Below are positions 26,764 through 35,505 of a stretch of DNA of 64,000 nt, piece after piece (positions within the stretch are counted from its first letter, which is position 1; each line of letters starts with the position of its first letter). The notes under the pieces were generated by a model. It worked only from the letters and a program-made list of their open reading frames with translations. It searched no databases and was not told the DNA's origin. The translations under genes and the position numbers were made by a program. This stretch comes from Mycobacterium yunnanensis (GTDB taxonomy: Bacteria > Actinomycetota > Actinomycetes > Mycobacteriales > Mycobacteriaceae): the NCBI RefSeq assembly GCF_025823185.1, contig NZ_JACKVK010000011.1, positions 434,615 through 498,614 of the forward strand. Direction: 5' to 3'.

Positions 26764-27062
26764 TCAAGAACGGCGCACGTCTGCAGAGTCAGGTCTGCGA
26801 CACCCAGGTGATCGTGGTGCGAAGCGCCGAGAGCCTCGACGATCTTCGGGTGGGCGGAGCCCCGGTGGTGCCCGTGGGTGGCGACGTGGACACAGGCCTG
26901 ACGATCGACCCGGGTCTGGCCGACGGGACCCTCATGGGCAAGCGCTACGTCGACGACGCCGGCGCCGAGGTGCTCGTCACCAAGGCCGGTGCGGGCACCT
27001 TGAGCATCGGGAGCACACCGCTGACCGTCAAGGAAGCCAAGCCACTGCCTGCCAGCGACTGA
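26760..27062 (+). CDS. Small uncharacterised protein of the ligase operon
   Basis: I do not recognise this 100-residue protein. It starts MIKNGARLQSQVCDTQVIVV, is soluble and strand-rich, with acidic and glycine stretches (VPVGGDVDTGLTIDPGLADGTLMGKRYVDDAG) and one Cys. AAGGAG precedes the ATG, which overlaps the ligase stop by 4 bases. The coupling argues for a real gene working with the ligase; no function can be assigned. A strong hairpin follows it. Confidence 0.75.
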   Translation: MIKNGARLQSQVCDTQVIVVRSAESLDDLRVGGAPVVPVGGDVDTGLTIDPGLADGTLMGKRYVDDAGAEVLVTKAGAGTLSIGSTPLTVKEAKPLPASD

Positions 27063-27075
27063 GCCCACGACGAAT

Positions 27076-27109
27076 GTCGGGGTGAGAGTGGCCCTCCCAC
27101 CCCGACTTT
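27076..27109. terminator. Bidirectional terminator hairpin
   Basis: GTCGGGGTG (27076-27084) pairs with CACCCCGAC (27098-27106), with inner GAG/CTC pairing, followed by TTT. It lies between convergent stops at 27062 and 27123 and can serve both operons. Confidence 0.75.
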
Positions 27110-27122
27110 CGCGCTCCTCCCC

Positions 27123-28577
27123 CTACAGCTGAGCCCAGACGGACTTCGTCTTGAGGTAGCCCTCGAGCCCCTCCTTGCCGAATTCGTGGCCCCAGCCGGA
27201 CTGCTTGTAGCCACCGAACGGCACGTCGTGATCGAAGATCAATTGACAGTTGATCTGCACGCTCCCGGCCTGCAGCCGCTTGACGAGTCGATGCCCGCGG
27301 CTGATGTTGGTGGTCCAGACGGTGCCCGCCAGCCCGTAGTCGGTGTCGTTGGCCATCGCGATGGCCTCGTCCTCGTCGTCGAACGGGATGATCGACACGA
27401 CGGGGCCGAAGATCTCCTGCCGGTACAGCCGCATGCCGGGGTCCACGTTCGTCAGGATGGTGGGGTGCACGAAGTAGCCCTTCCGATCGAGCCGGTGACC
27501 ACCGGTGACCACCTCGGCGCCGTCACGCTTGCCCTCGTCTATGAAGCCCATCACGCGATCAAGTTGCTTGGCACTGATCAGCGGCCCGCTCATGACGCCC
27601 TCTTCGCTGGGCCCGCCGTACTTCATGAAGTTCGCCACGCCTGCAATGCCTTCGACGACGCGGTCGTAGACACCTCGCTGGACGAAGATTCGCGAACCGC
27701 AGACGCATCCCTGACCGGAGTGGACGAAGATGCCCATGGCCGCCCCGAAGATCGCCTGGTCGAGGTTGGCGTCGTCGAAGATCAGGACCGGCGACTTGCC
27801 ACCGAGTTCGAGCATCACCTTCTTCAGGTTGCCCGCCGAGGCCCGCACTATTTCCTTGCCGACCTCGGTCGACCCGGTGAAGGCGACCTTCTCGACGCCA
27901 GGGTGAGCGCTGATCGCCGCGCCGGCGGTGTGGCCGTACCCGGTGATGAGGTTGACGACGCCTTCGGGCACACCGGCCTGGTGGATCAGCCGGTCCAGCA
28001 GCAGCGCCGAGAGTGGTGTCTCCTCAGCGGGTTTCACCAGGCTGCTGCAGCCGGCAGCCAGGGCAGGCGCAATCTTGGCGCACGCGTTGAAGATGGGGCC
28101 ATTCCACGGAAAGATCAGCCCGACGACGCCGTAGGGCTCCTTGAGCGTGTACGCGTGCAGGTCGACGTAGCTGTCGGCGGCGATGCCCGTGGTCTTGACG
28201 TCGTAGGCGGTGCCGTTGATCTTGGAGCACCATCCCGCGTAATAGCGGAAGAACTCGGCGCACGTGGGCACCACCATCTCCGACTGCAGCTTCATCATGC
28301 CGGTGTTGGCCGAGTCGATCTCGGCGAAGTCGGCGGCGTGCTCGTCGATGAGATCCGCGATGCGCCACATGATCTTGGCGCGTTCGCGACCGGGGAGTCC
28401 CGACCACACGCCTGCGTCGAAGGAGGCTCTGGCGCGCGTCACCGCGTCGTCGACTGCCTCGGCACCGCAGTCGGTGAACTCGGTGATCTGTTCCTCCGTC
28501 ACAGGATCGATGATCGGGATGACGTCACCCGTGCCTGGGCGTTCTCGAATCTCGTCCAACACCGACTGCAATGTCAT
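27123..28577 (-). CDS. Aldehyde dehydrogenase
   Basis: The 484-residue NAD(P)-dependent aldehyde dehydrogenase has the oxyanion Asn in FPWNGP (N159), GSTEVGKEI, the general base E257 (LELGGKSP) and nucleophile C291 (SGQGC). It would oxidise an aldehyde to the acid needed by the ligases. A tandem TGCTNAGCA operator lies 96-116 bases upstream, the same as before the mycofactocin dehydrogenase at 9262, so the two probably form an alcohol-to-acid module. The ATG overlaps the stop of the SnoaL-like frame by 4 bases. Confidence 0.95.
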   Translation of the reverse strand: MTLQSVLDEIRERPGTGDVIPIIDPVTEEQITEFTDCGAEAVDDAVTRARASFDAGVWSGLPGRERAKIMWRIADLIDEHAADFAEIDSANTGMMKLQSEMVVPTCAEFFRYYAGWCSKINGTAYDVKTTGIAADSYVDLHAYTLKEPYGVVGLIFPWNGPIFNACAKIAPALAAGCSSLVKPAEETPLSALLLDRLIHQAGVPEGVVNLITGYGHTAGAAISAHPGVEKVAFTGSTEVGKEIVRASAGNLKKVMLELGGKSPVLIFDDANLDQAIFGAAMGIFVHSGQGCVCGSRIFVQRGVYDRVVEGIAGVANFMKYGGPSEEGVMSGPLISAKQLDRVMGFIDEGKRDGAEVVTGGHRLDRKGYFVHPTILTNVDPGMRLYRQEIFGPVVSIIPFDDEDEAIAMANDTDYGLAGTVWTTNISRGHRLVKRLQAGSVQINCQLIFDHDVPFGGYKQSGWGHEFGKEGLEGYLKTKSVWAQL

Positions 28578-29218
28578 CCTGGCCTCGACTTCCTAGGTGT
28601 AGTGCTCGTGAAATCCCGTACGTGCCATCGACTTGGCGGATCAATGGAGGTCGACACCCGCACTCGACCACTTGCTGAGCACCTGCTTAGCACCGACGGG
28701 GGGTGGCGGTCAACACCGCCCCACCGTCCCAACCGCCGCGCAGTCGTGGCGCCGAGCCGTCTGAGCCGTTCGGAGACGCGAATCGAGACGAGCGGAGTGA
28801 CCACGTCCTCCCGAAGCCGGGTCAGCCGTGAGGACGCGATCCGCCACTCGCCGTCGGCCTTCTCGTAGGTTTCGTGGTAGTGCCCGAAGCCGTTCAGGCT
28901 CAGCCCGGGCGCCAGTTGGACGACGTCGTTGAGCGCCCACACGCCGTTCGCAGTCGTGGCGGAGACGAGGTCGATCTCCGGTGCGTGGACCTGATGAACG
29001 GTCGGTTGCGACGGCTGTCCCAGCGTCGTGCGAACGTAGGCCACGAAGTGGTCGGCGCCCCTAATCACGGTGCCACCCGATTCGCTGGTGTCGCTGACGA
29101 AGTCCTCGACGAAGACGGTGCGCCACCGGTCCCAGTCCTTCATGTCCAGATGACGGCAGTAGCGGGCCTTGAGCCGTTTGATGGCCTCGATCTCCAGCAA
29201 TCGTGCCGCGTCGTCCAT
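28574..29218 (-). CDS. SnoaL/NTF2-like protein with doubtful C-terminal tail
   Basis: Residues 1 to about 150 form a normal SnoaL-like domain (LLEIEAIKRLKARYCRHLDMKDWDRWRTVF; NGFGHYHETYEKADGEWRIASSRLTRLRED). The next ~60 residues are Arg/Ser/Pro-rich, look unlike coding sequence, and run across the operator and likely promoter of the aldehyde dehydrogenase, stopping only at its ATG. The natural stop may have been lost or a frameshift may exist near 28750. The ATG at 29218 follows GGGAGA. Function unknown; a role on ring intermediates is possible. Confidence 0.7.
   Translation of the reverse strand: MDDAARLLEIEAIKRLKARYCRHLDMKDWDRWRTVFVEDFVSDTSESGGTVIRGADHFVAYVRTTLGQPSQPTVHQVHAPEIDLVSATTANGVWALNDVVQLAPGLSLNGFGHYHETYEKADGEWRIASSRLTRLREDVVTPLVSIRVSERLRRLGATTARRLGRWGGVDRHPPSVLSRCSASGRVRVSTSIDPPSRWHVRDFTSTTPRKSRPG
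28673..28692. promoter_or_regulatory. Tandem TGCTNAGCA operator
   Basis: TGCTGAGCA (28673-28681) and TGCTTAGCA (28684-28692) are two perfect small palindromes with centres 11 bases apart. The motif and spacing match 9210-9229. It lies upstream of the aldehyde dehydrogenase start at 28577. The regulator is not identified. Confidence 0.55.
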
Positions 29219-29298
29219 GACGAGTTCTCCCGGGAAGTCGTGACGCACCGCTGAGGACGAATATCTCCAGAACCACTTCGTCGCGGCCCGCTGGTTCC

Positions 29299-29313
29299 TA
29301 TGCTGTGCGGGTG
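29299..29313 (+). promoter_or_regulatory. Leaderless-type promoter
   Basis: TATGCT (29299-29304) fits a mycobacterial -10 box and sits exactly 6 bases before the GTG at 29311, so transcription would start at the start codon. No Shine-Dalgarno is present. The -35 is weak. Confidence 0.45.
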
Positions 29314-30381
29314 CCCAGCAGCCAAAGCTATCGCATCGTGCAGTGGAACACCGGCAATGTCGGCAAGAGTTCCGTCCAGGCGATCGCCGCCAATCCAGCC
29401 TTCGATCTCGTCGGGTGCTATGCGTGGTCCAAGGACAAGGTTGGCCGCGACGTCGGCGAACTGGTCGGCGGCCAGCCCCTGGGTGTCACCGCCACCGACG
29501 ACGTCGACGAACTCCTCGCGCTCAAGCCGGATTGCGTGGTGTACAACGCGATGTGGCCCAACGTCGACGAGTTGGTCGGCATCCTCTCCGCCGGCGTGAA
29601 CGTCGTGGCAACCGCGTCGTTCATCACCGGGCACAACCTGGGCGACGGCCGCGATCGAATCCTCGAGGCCTGCAAGCACGGCGGATCGACGATCTTCGGG
29701 TCGGGTGTCAGCCCCGGGTTCGCCGAACTGCTGGCCATCGTCGCGGCGAATGCCTGCGACCGAGTCGACAAGGTCACCATTCAGGAATCGGCGGACACCA
29801 CCTTCTACGACTCGCCCGACACCGAGAAGCCGGTCGGATTCGGCCGTCCCATCGACGATCCCGACTTGGCGCCGATGGCGTCGCAGGGCACCGCGATCTT
29901 CAGCGAGGCCGTCCGGCTGATCGCCGACTCACTGGGCGTCGAGCTCGACGAGATCCGCTGCGACGCCGAATATGCCCAGACCACGGAGGATCTCGACCTC
30001 GGCTCCTGGACCATCCCCGCCGGGTGCGTGGCCGGTGTCCATGCCAGCTGGAAGGGCATCAGGGCCGGCGAGACCATCGTCGACGTCAACGTGCGCTGGC
30101 GAAAGGGCCAGTCACTGGAACCCGATTGGCAGCTCGGCCCGGACGGCTGGAAGATCACCGTCGACGGGCGACCGACGGTCAGCATGCAGGTCGGCTTCCT
30201 CCCGCCCCCGTACTTCGAGGCCACCACCCTCGAGGAGTTCATGGTGCTTGGCCACATCATGACCGCACTGCCGCCCATCCATGCCATTCCCGCCGTCGTC
30301 GCCGCGGCACCGGGCATCGCGACCTACAACGATCTGCCCCTCACGCGAGCCCGGGGTGTGGTGCCGAACCCACCTGAGTGA
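29311..30381 (+). CDS. Dihydrodipicolinate-reductase-like NAD(P)-binding protein
   Basis: The 356-residue protein begins with a Rossmann domain (YRIVQWNTGNVGKSSVQAIAANP; CVVYNAMWPNVDELV) and resembles the DapB-N / 2,4-diaminopentanoate dehydrogenase-like proteins common in mycobacteria. GSGVSPGFAELLA marks the second domain. Such proteins are probably NAD(P)-dependent reductases of unknown substrate. I preferred GTG 29311 over GTG 29305 because of the -10 box 6 bases before it. Its end overlaps the convergent GntR gene by 41 bases. Confidence 0.85.
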   Translation: MPSSQSYRIVQWNTGNVGKSSVQAIAANPAFDLVGCYAWSKDKVGRDVGELVGGQPLGVTATDDVDELLALKPDCVVYNAMWPNVDELVGILSAGVNVVATASFITGHNLGDGRDRILEACKHGGSTIFGSGVSPGFAELLAIVAANACDRVDKVTIQESADTTFYDSPDTEKPVGFGRPIDDPDLAPMASQGTAIFSEAVRLIADSLGVELDEIRCDAEYAQTTEDLDLGSWTIPAGCVAGVHASWKGIRAGETIVDVNVRWRKGQSLEPDWQLGPDGWKITVDGRPTVSMQVGFLPPPYFEATTLEEFMVLGHIMTALPPIHAIPAVVAAAPGIATYNDLPLTRARGVVPNPPE

Positions 30382-31174
30382 CGCGGGCGGCCCTCGCCGG
30401 AGCTGCCTCGACGACGTCGTCGGTGAAGTGTTCCAGCACCAGTGCTTGCGTCGCGGCGAGATGGCGTCGACCCAGGCGCTCCACCTCGTCGGCACGACCC
30501 GCGGAGATTTCGTCGACCAATCGGCGGTGGGTCCGAACGGCACCGCGTGCGGCGGCCGGCGAGGGATACCCCCCACGGCTGCTGATCACCTCGGCCCACT
30601 GCTGCTCCTGGGCGGACCACAACGCGACGAGGCTGCGCACGACGTAGCGCATCGTCTCGTTCGGCGTGAACGCCACGACCAGGTCGTGGAATTCCCTGGC
30701 GATGCGGGTGAACTCGACACCGTCGGACACCGCCTCCGCCGACGCCTCGACGTTGGCGATTAGCACCGGCACGACGGCGGTCATCCGATCCGGCCGTCGC
30801 GCGACGTCGCCGGCACACTGGGGTTCGAGCCGGAGCAGGCCCTGGGCCAGGTCGCCGAGGGTGACGCCGGCGCCCTGAAACACCAGTCCGAGGTGGTACG
30901 CGGCCGAGGCCTGGTCCGGTCGGTGCACCTTCGCACCGCCGACGCTCCCACGCCGGGTGGTGATCAGTCCCTCGGTCTCCAGGATCCGCAGCGCCTCACG
31001 CACCGACGGATAGCTGACGCCGAATTCCCGCACCAGATGGTCCTGGGTGGGCAGATGGGTCGTGGCCGTCCCGCTCAGGATGCGCTGTCGGAGGTCGGCG
31101 GCGACGGTCTCGGCCACCCGCCCTCGAGAAGTGCGGCCAACTCCAGGAGGTGTCACGGGCCGTGAATCTACCAT
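30341..31174 (-). CDS. GntR-family (FadR/FCD) regulator
   Basis: The 277-residue protein has an N-terminal winged helix (LRQRILSGTATTHLPTQDHLVREFGVSYPSVREALRILETEGLI) and a helical FCD-type effector domain (FHDLVVAFTPNETMRYVVRSL; THRRLVDEISAGRADEVERLGRRHL). FCD regulators sense acids or acyl-CoA. It is divergent from the four-gene dehydrogenase operon at 31227, and two palindromic sites lie in the 52-base spacer, one over its own start codon, so it is probably an autorepressor. A GTG at 31156 is an alternative start. Confidence 0.9.
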   Translation of the reverse strand: MVDSRPVTPPGVGRTSRGRVAETVAADLRQRILSGTATTHLPTQDHLVREFGVSYPSVREALRILETEGLITTRRGSVGGAKVHRPDQASAAYHLGLVFQGAGVTLGDLAQGLLRLEPQCAGDVARRPDRMTAVVPVLIANVEASAEAVSDGVEFTRIAREFHDLVVAFTPNETMRYVVRSLVALWSAQEQQWAEVISSRGGYPSPAAARGAVRTHRRLVDEISAGRADEVERLGRRHLAATQALVLEHFTDDVVEAAPARAARVTQVGSAPHPGLA

Positions 31175-31209
31175 CCTTATGAGGATTGCCCTGGCATCCT
31201 TATAAGGAT
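31173..31209. promoter_or_regulatory. Duplicated GntR operator ATCCTTATAAGGAT
   Basis: ATCCTTATAAGGAT at 31196-31209 is a perfect 14-base palindrome; ATCCTTATGAGGAT at 31173-31186 differs at one base. The copies are 23 bases apart. The right copy lies just before the -10 box TAGGAT (31215-31220) of the plus-strand operon; the left copy overlaps the GntR start codon. Confidence 0.7.
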
Positions 31210-31226
31210 TGACCTAGGATCGCGAC

Positions 31227-32375
31227 GTGGACTTCGAAATAGGCGGCGCAGCAACGGCGTTGCGTCACGATCTCCGACGCCTACTCAAGCAGAACCTCGC
31301 CGAGGACTTCCTCGGCGCCTTCACCGCAGACCCCGCCGATCTCGAGACGGCGCAGGCGTTCTGTCGCCTGCTCGCCGAACGCGACCTGCTGTGCATGTCA
31401 TGGCCGGCGGAGTTCGGCGGTCGCGGCTCCTCGATCTGGGAACAAACCGTGGTGCGCGAGGAGATGTGGGCCCATCACGAACCCCGGGGCGCGCAGTACA
31501 TGGGAGTCAACTGGGTGGGGCCGACGCTCATGCGCCACGGCACCGGAGAGCAACAGCGCACCCACCTGCCACCCATCGCCCGCGGCGAGGTCATCTGGTG
31601 TCAGGGCTTCAGCGAACCGGAGGCCGGGTCCGACCTTGCATCCCTACGCACCACCGCGAGCCGCGACGGCGACGGCTGGGTGGTCAACGGGCAGAAGATC
31701 TGGACGTCCTACGCGACGATGGCGCAGTGGTGCTTCCTGTTGGCCCGCACCACCAAGCTCACCGAAGGCGTCCGGAAACAATCGGGTTTGACCATCTTCC
31801 TGGTGCCGATGTCCGATCCCGCGGTCACCGTCCGGCCGATCGGCTGCATGATGGGTCCGCACCACCTCAACGAGGTGTTCTTCGACGGCCTTCGGGTCAC
31901 CGAGGCAGACGTGCTCGGCACCGTCGACGAGGGCTGGTCGGTAGTGTCCGACGTGCTGGCCTTCGAGCGGGTCGGCATTGCCCGCTACGCGAGATGCGAG
32001 CGGCTGCTTCACCTTGCGCCGTCGGCGCTCGGGGACCAGTGGGACGAGCTGCCCGCGGAGTTGCACGGCCGGTGGACCCGCATGCTGACCCATTGCCGCC
32101 GCGCCAGGCTGCTCGCCTACCGGCTCGTCGCGCTGCAGGCCAGCGGCCAGGTCAGCCCCACCGACTCGGCGGCCTACCGGATCGCGGTGACGAAGCTCGA
32201 CCAGGACAGCGCCGAGGTGCTGATGGAGATCGTCGCCGCGGCCGACGACAGCGCCGAGGTGTTTCGCGCCGAGGTCGAGGACCACTGGCGGTATGCGCAG
32301 GCCTCGACCGTGTCCTCGGGCAGCATCGAGATGCAACGCATCCTGTTGTCCCGTTCGCTGTTGGGGGCCCGATGA
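31227..32375 (+). CDS. Acyl-CoA dehydrogenase, large partner
   Basis: The 382-residue FadE has WCQGFSEPEAGSDLASL, VVNGQKIWTSYATM and, near the C-terminus, STVSSGSIEMQRILLSRSLLG in place of the more usual GGTSEIQRN. The GTG at 31227 lies exactly 6 bases after the -10 box TAGGAT with no ribosome site, so it may be leaderless. It starts a four-gene operon of overlapping dehydrogenases controlled by the divergent FadR-type regulator. Confidence 0.92.
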   Translation: MDFEIGGAATALRHDLRRLLKQNLAEDFLGAFTADPADLETAQAFCRLLAERDLLCMSWPAEFGGRGSSIWEQTVVREEMWAHHEPRGAQYMGVNWVGPTLMRHGTGEQQRTHLPPIARGEVIWCQGFSEPEAGSDLASLRTTASRDGDGWVVNGQKIWTSYATMAQWCFLLARTTKLTEGVRKQSGLTIFLVPMSDPAVTVRPIGCMMGPHHLNEVFFDGLRVTEADVLGTVDEGWSVVSDVLAFERVGIARYARCERLLHLAPSALGDQWDELPAELHGRWTRMLTHCRRARLLAYRLVALQASGQVSPTDSAAYRIAVTKLDQDSAEVLMEIVAAADDSAEVFRAEVEDHWRYAQASTVSSGSIEMQRILLSRSLLGAR

Positions 32376-33310
32376 TCGTCGACGTCAGTGACGAGGCCAA
32401 GGAGTATGGGCGCCAAGCACTTCGCGCGTTCGAGGGCGCCGGCGGCGACATCCTGGTGCAGCGCGCCGAGGCGGACCCGCTCGGCCGGGAGCAACTCGTC
32501 GGTCCGGTGCTCGAGCAACTCGGCGTCTTGGACCTCCAGCCACGGGACGACGCCGACTCCTTGGAGGCCGCCGCGTCGGTGTGCCGCAGCGCCGGATACT
32601 GGGCACTGCCCTATCCCGTCGCCGAGCGACTCGCCCGGCCGGCGGACCTCGACGTCGACGGCCTGGTCGTCGTCGCGGACGCCCGGCCATCCGCCGCCAT
32701 CGCCGGAACCGGCGGGCGGTGGGCCGCGGTCTCCCTGGACGGTCGCCGCCACCGGGTGATCGGAACGTCGACGCCCGGCGCCGCCTTCGTGACCAGACTG
32801 GACCTGGCGCCGCTGGACGGCGACGGCACCGCCGACCTCGCGCTGGCGCTGACCCTGCCGTGCTGGACGCTTCTCGGGATGCTCGACCGGGCAATCGAAC
32901 TCACCGTCGGCCACGTTCGGTTGCGCCGGCAGTTCGGGCAGCCGCTGTCGCGTTTTCAAGGCGTGCAGTTCCAGCTCACCGACGCCGAGGTGGAACGGTC
33001 CGGGCTGGAGATGCTGGCGAGATACACGCTGTGGAGTGTCGGCGGGAGGCGGTCCGAGGCGCTCGACGACGCGCTCGCACTGCGGACCGCCGCGTTGGAG
33101 GCGGCCGAGGTGGTCTTCCGCGTCGCCCACCAGTTGCACGGCGCGGTCGGGTTTTGTGACGAGACCACGCTGTCGTGGCTGTCGCGGTACAGCCAACCGC
33201 TTCGGCGGCTGCCCCTCGGACTCTCGGCCACCCGGGCCCTGCTGACCTCGCGCGTCGGACGGACCGGTTTGGTGGGCCTCTACGACACCGTCGAAGAGTC
33301 CGTCCGATGA
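32372..33310 (+). CDS. Acyl-CoA dehydrogenase, short partner
   Basis: The 312-residue protein keeps the FadE C-terminal domain (LDRAIELTVGHVRLRRQFGQPLSRFQGVQFQLTDAEVER; VAHQLHGAVGFCDETTLSWLSRY) but has a reduced N-terminal half. It overlaps genes on both sides by 4 bases. It most likely forms a heteromer with the 31227 product. The ATG at 32372 was chosen because the open frame upstream lies inside the large-partner gene. Confidence 0.9.
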   Translation: MIVDVSDEAKEYGRQALRAFEGAGGDILVQRAEADPLGREQLVGPVLEQLGVLDLQPRDDADSLEAAASVCRSAGYWALPYPVAERLARPADLDVDGLVVVADARPSAAIAGTGGRWAAVSLDGRRHRVIGTSTPGAAFVTRLDLAPLDGDGTADLALALTLPCWTLLGMLDRAIELTVGHVRLRRQFGQPLSRFQGVQFQLTDAEVERSGLEMLARYTLWSVGGRRSEALDDALALRTAALEAAEVVFRVAHQLHGAVGFCDETTLSWLSRYSQPLRRLPLGLSATRALLTSRVGRTGLVGLYDTVEESVR

Positions 33311-34491
33311 CCGATCTCGACGCGTTCCGCACCCACGTGTCCCAATGGTGTGCCGAGCACGTACCCGCCGACTGGCGGGCGGCGCAGACCGGCGTCGGGG
33401 ACGAGGAGTTCGTGGCGTTCCAGAAGTCGTGGTTCGCCGAGTTGCACGCCGCGGGTTTCGCCGTCCCCCACTGGCCGGCAGCGTGGGGCGGTGGCATGCC
33501 GGTCGCCGAGCAGATCGTGCTGTATCAGGAGTTGGCGGCTCACGACGCACCCCGACTCGTGTTGGCATTCGTCGGAATTCACCACGCCGCATCCACGCTG
33601 CTGATCGCGGGGACCGACGCCCAGCGCCGTCGCCACCTGCCTGCGATCCTCGACGGGGAAATCTGGGTGCAGGGATTCTCCGAACCCGAGGCGGGATCCG
33701 ACCTCGCCAGCCTTCGCACCTCGGCGCGGCGCGAGGACGACCACTACGTCGTCGACGGCCAGAAGCTCTGGGCCAGTGGTGGGGCGCACGCCGACTGGTG
33801 TCTCCTGCTCGCCCGCACCGACCCCGACGCACCGAAACGCAAGGGCATCTCGTACTTCCTGCTGGACATGGCCACCCCCGGCGTCGACGTCCGACCGATA
33901 CGCAACGCGATCGGCGACTCGCATTTCTGCGAGGTGTTCCTCAACGACGTCGTGATTCCGGCCGACCACCTCATCGGCGCCGAGAATGCTGGATGGCAAG
34001 TCGCACAGGCGACCTTGGGCGCCGAACGGGGCATGACCATGCTGGAGCTCGCCGAGCGACTCGGCAATGCCGGATTCCGGTGGCTGGTCGAGGACTGTGC
34101 ACACCCCCGACCGGACGGCTCACGGCCGCTCGACGACGCGTCCGTCCGCGACGCCTTGGCCCGCTTCGAGACCGAGCTCAGCGGGCTGCGGGCGATGTGC
34201 CGCGCGGTGGTCGAGAGGCCCGACGCCGGTGGACCGGCGGACCCGTCCATCGTGAAGTTGTTCTACAGCGAACTGCTGCAACGGATGACCGACTTCGGTA
34301 CCGAGATCGGTGGGCTCGATGCGCACACGGTGCTGGCCAAGCCGATGTCGAGCGGGTGGGAGTCCGGCGCATGGATGCTGGACTACATCGGCTCCTGGGA
34401 GTGGACGATTCCCGGCGGGACCAGCGAGATTCAACGCACCATCATCGGTGAACGGGGTCTCGGTCTCCCACGTGAGCCGGTGACCTCGTGA
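33307..34491 (+). CDS. Acyl-CoA dehydrogenase, large partner
   Basis: A 394-residue FadE with WVQGFSEPEAGSDLASLR, YVVDGQKLWASGGAHADW and IPGGTSEIQRTIIGERGLGLP. It overlaps the preceding and following dehydrogenase genes by 4 bases each. With the 34488 gene it forms the second large/short pair of the operon. The start is the ATG at 33307. Confidence 0.92.
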   Translation: MTDLDAFRTHVSQWCAEHVPADWRAAQTGVGDEEFVAFQKSWFAELHAAGFAVPHWPAAWGGGMPVAEQIVLYQELAAHDAPRLVLAFVGIHHAASTLLIAGTDAQRRRHLPAILDGEIWVQGFSEPEAGSDLASLRTSARREDDHYVVDGQKLWASGGAHADWCLLLARTDPDAPKRKGISYFLLDMATPGVDVRPIRNAIGDSHFCEVFLNDVVIPADHLIGAENAGWQVAQATLGAERGMTMLELAERLGNAGFRWLVEDCAHPRPDGSRPLDDASVRDALARFETELSGLRAMCRAVVERPDAGGPADPSIVKLFYSELLQRMTDFGTEIGGLDAHTVLAKPMSSGWESGAWMLDYIGSWEWTIPGGTSEIQRTIIGERGLGLPREPVTS

Positions 34492-35501
34492 CGTCGGATT
34501 TCGCCGAGATCCACGACGAGCTTCGCGCTGTCGCGCGCAAGATCCTCGGCTCGGCAGGCGCCGCAGCCGACTGGACCCGGTTCGCCGACGCCGGCTGGCT
34601 CGGTATGGAGGTCGACGACGCCCTTGGCGGCGCGGGGGCTACCTTCGTCGAGACGGCGGTCGTGCTCGAGGAGGTGGGACGGGCCGCGGCACCCAGCAGG
34701 TACCTGGGCACCGTGCTTGCCGTGGGAGCGCTCATCGAACTGGCCCCCAACGCTTCCCGCGACGAACTGCTGAGCGCGGTCGGTGCGGGCACGACGACCG
34801 CGGCGCTGGTCACGTCACCGTTCCGCCTCCGCCGCAACGGGTCAGACGGACGGCTGTCCGGCCGCGCCGAATTCGTTCCCGACGCCGTCGGAGCCGACCG
34901 CGTGCTGGTCCTCGCCGACGACGACGGCACGTCCGTCCTCGTCGACGCCACCGGGCTCACCGTCACCGCGCATCCGTTGCTGGACGAGACCCGCAGCCTG
35001 GGCGTCGTCAGTGCCGACGACCTGGCCGTCGACGCGGCGTCGGTCTGGAGGCTCGACGCCGACGCGGTCACACGGTTACGCGATCGAGCGGCCGTCGCGG
35101 TCGCCTGCGACAGTCTCGGGATCGGCGAAGCGATGCTCGCCGCGACGGTCGAGTACGCGGCGGTCCGTCAGCAGTTCGGCCGTCCGATCGGGTCGTTTCA
35201 AGCGGTGAAGCATTCTTGCGCCGACATGCTGGTTCGGCTGTCGGTCGCGCGCGTCCTGGTCGACGCGGCGGTGGCACGGGTGGCCGACGGCGTGGACGCG
35301 TCGGTCGCGGCGTCGATGGCCAAGTCGTACGCCTGTGAGGCGGCGGTCGACGTCGCGGGCAAGGCGATGCAATTGCACGGCGGCATCGGATACACCTGGG
35401 AGAGCGGCCTTCACGTCTACTTGAAGCGAGCGGCATTGAACCGAGCTCAGTTCGGCGCGCCAGGCGAGCACCGCCAAAGACTGGCCCGGCGGTACGGCTG
35501 A
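34488..35501 (+). CDS. Acyl-CoA dehydrogenase, short partner
   Basis: The 337-residue protein has an abbreviated N-terminal part and a complete C-terminal helical domain: ATVEYAAVRQQFGRPIGSFQAVKHSCADMLVRLS and AMQLHGGIGYTWESGLHVYLKRA, the classic small-subunit signature. The GTG at 34488 overlaps the previous stop. The gene ends 4 bases before the convergent CoA-transferase stop, with no room for a terminator. Confidence 0.9.
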   Translation: MTSDFAEIHDELRAVARKILGSAGAAADWTRFADAGWLGMEVDDALGGAGATFVETAVVLEEVGRAAAPSRYLGTVLAVGALIELAPNASRDELLSAVGAGTTTAALVTSPFRLRRNGSDGRLSGRAEFVPDAVGADRVLVLADDDGTSVLVDATGLTVTAHPLLDETRSLGVVSADDLAVDAASVWRLDADAVTRLRDRAAVAVACDSLGIGEAMLAATVEYAAVRQQFGRPIGSFQAVKHSCADMLVRLSVARVLVDAAVARVADGVDASVAASMAKSYACEAAVDVAGKAMQLHGGIGYTWESGLHVYLKRAALNRAQFGAPGEHRQRLARRYG

Positions 35502-35505
35502 CCGG

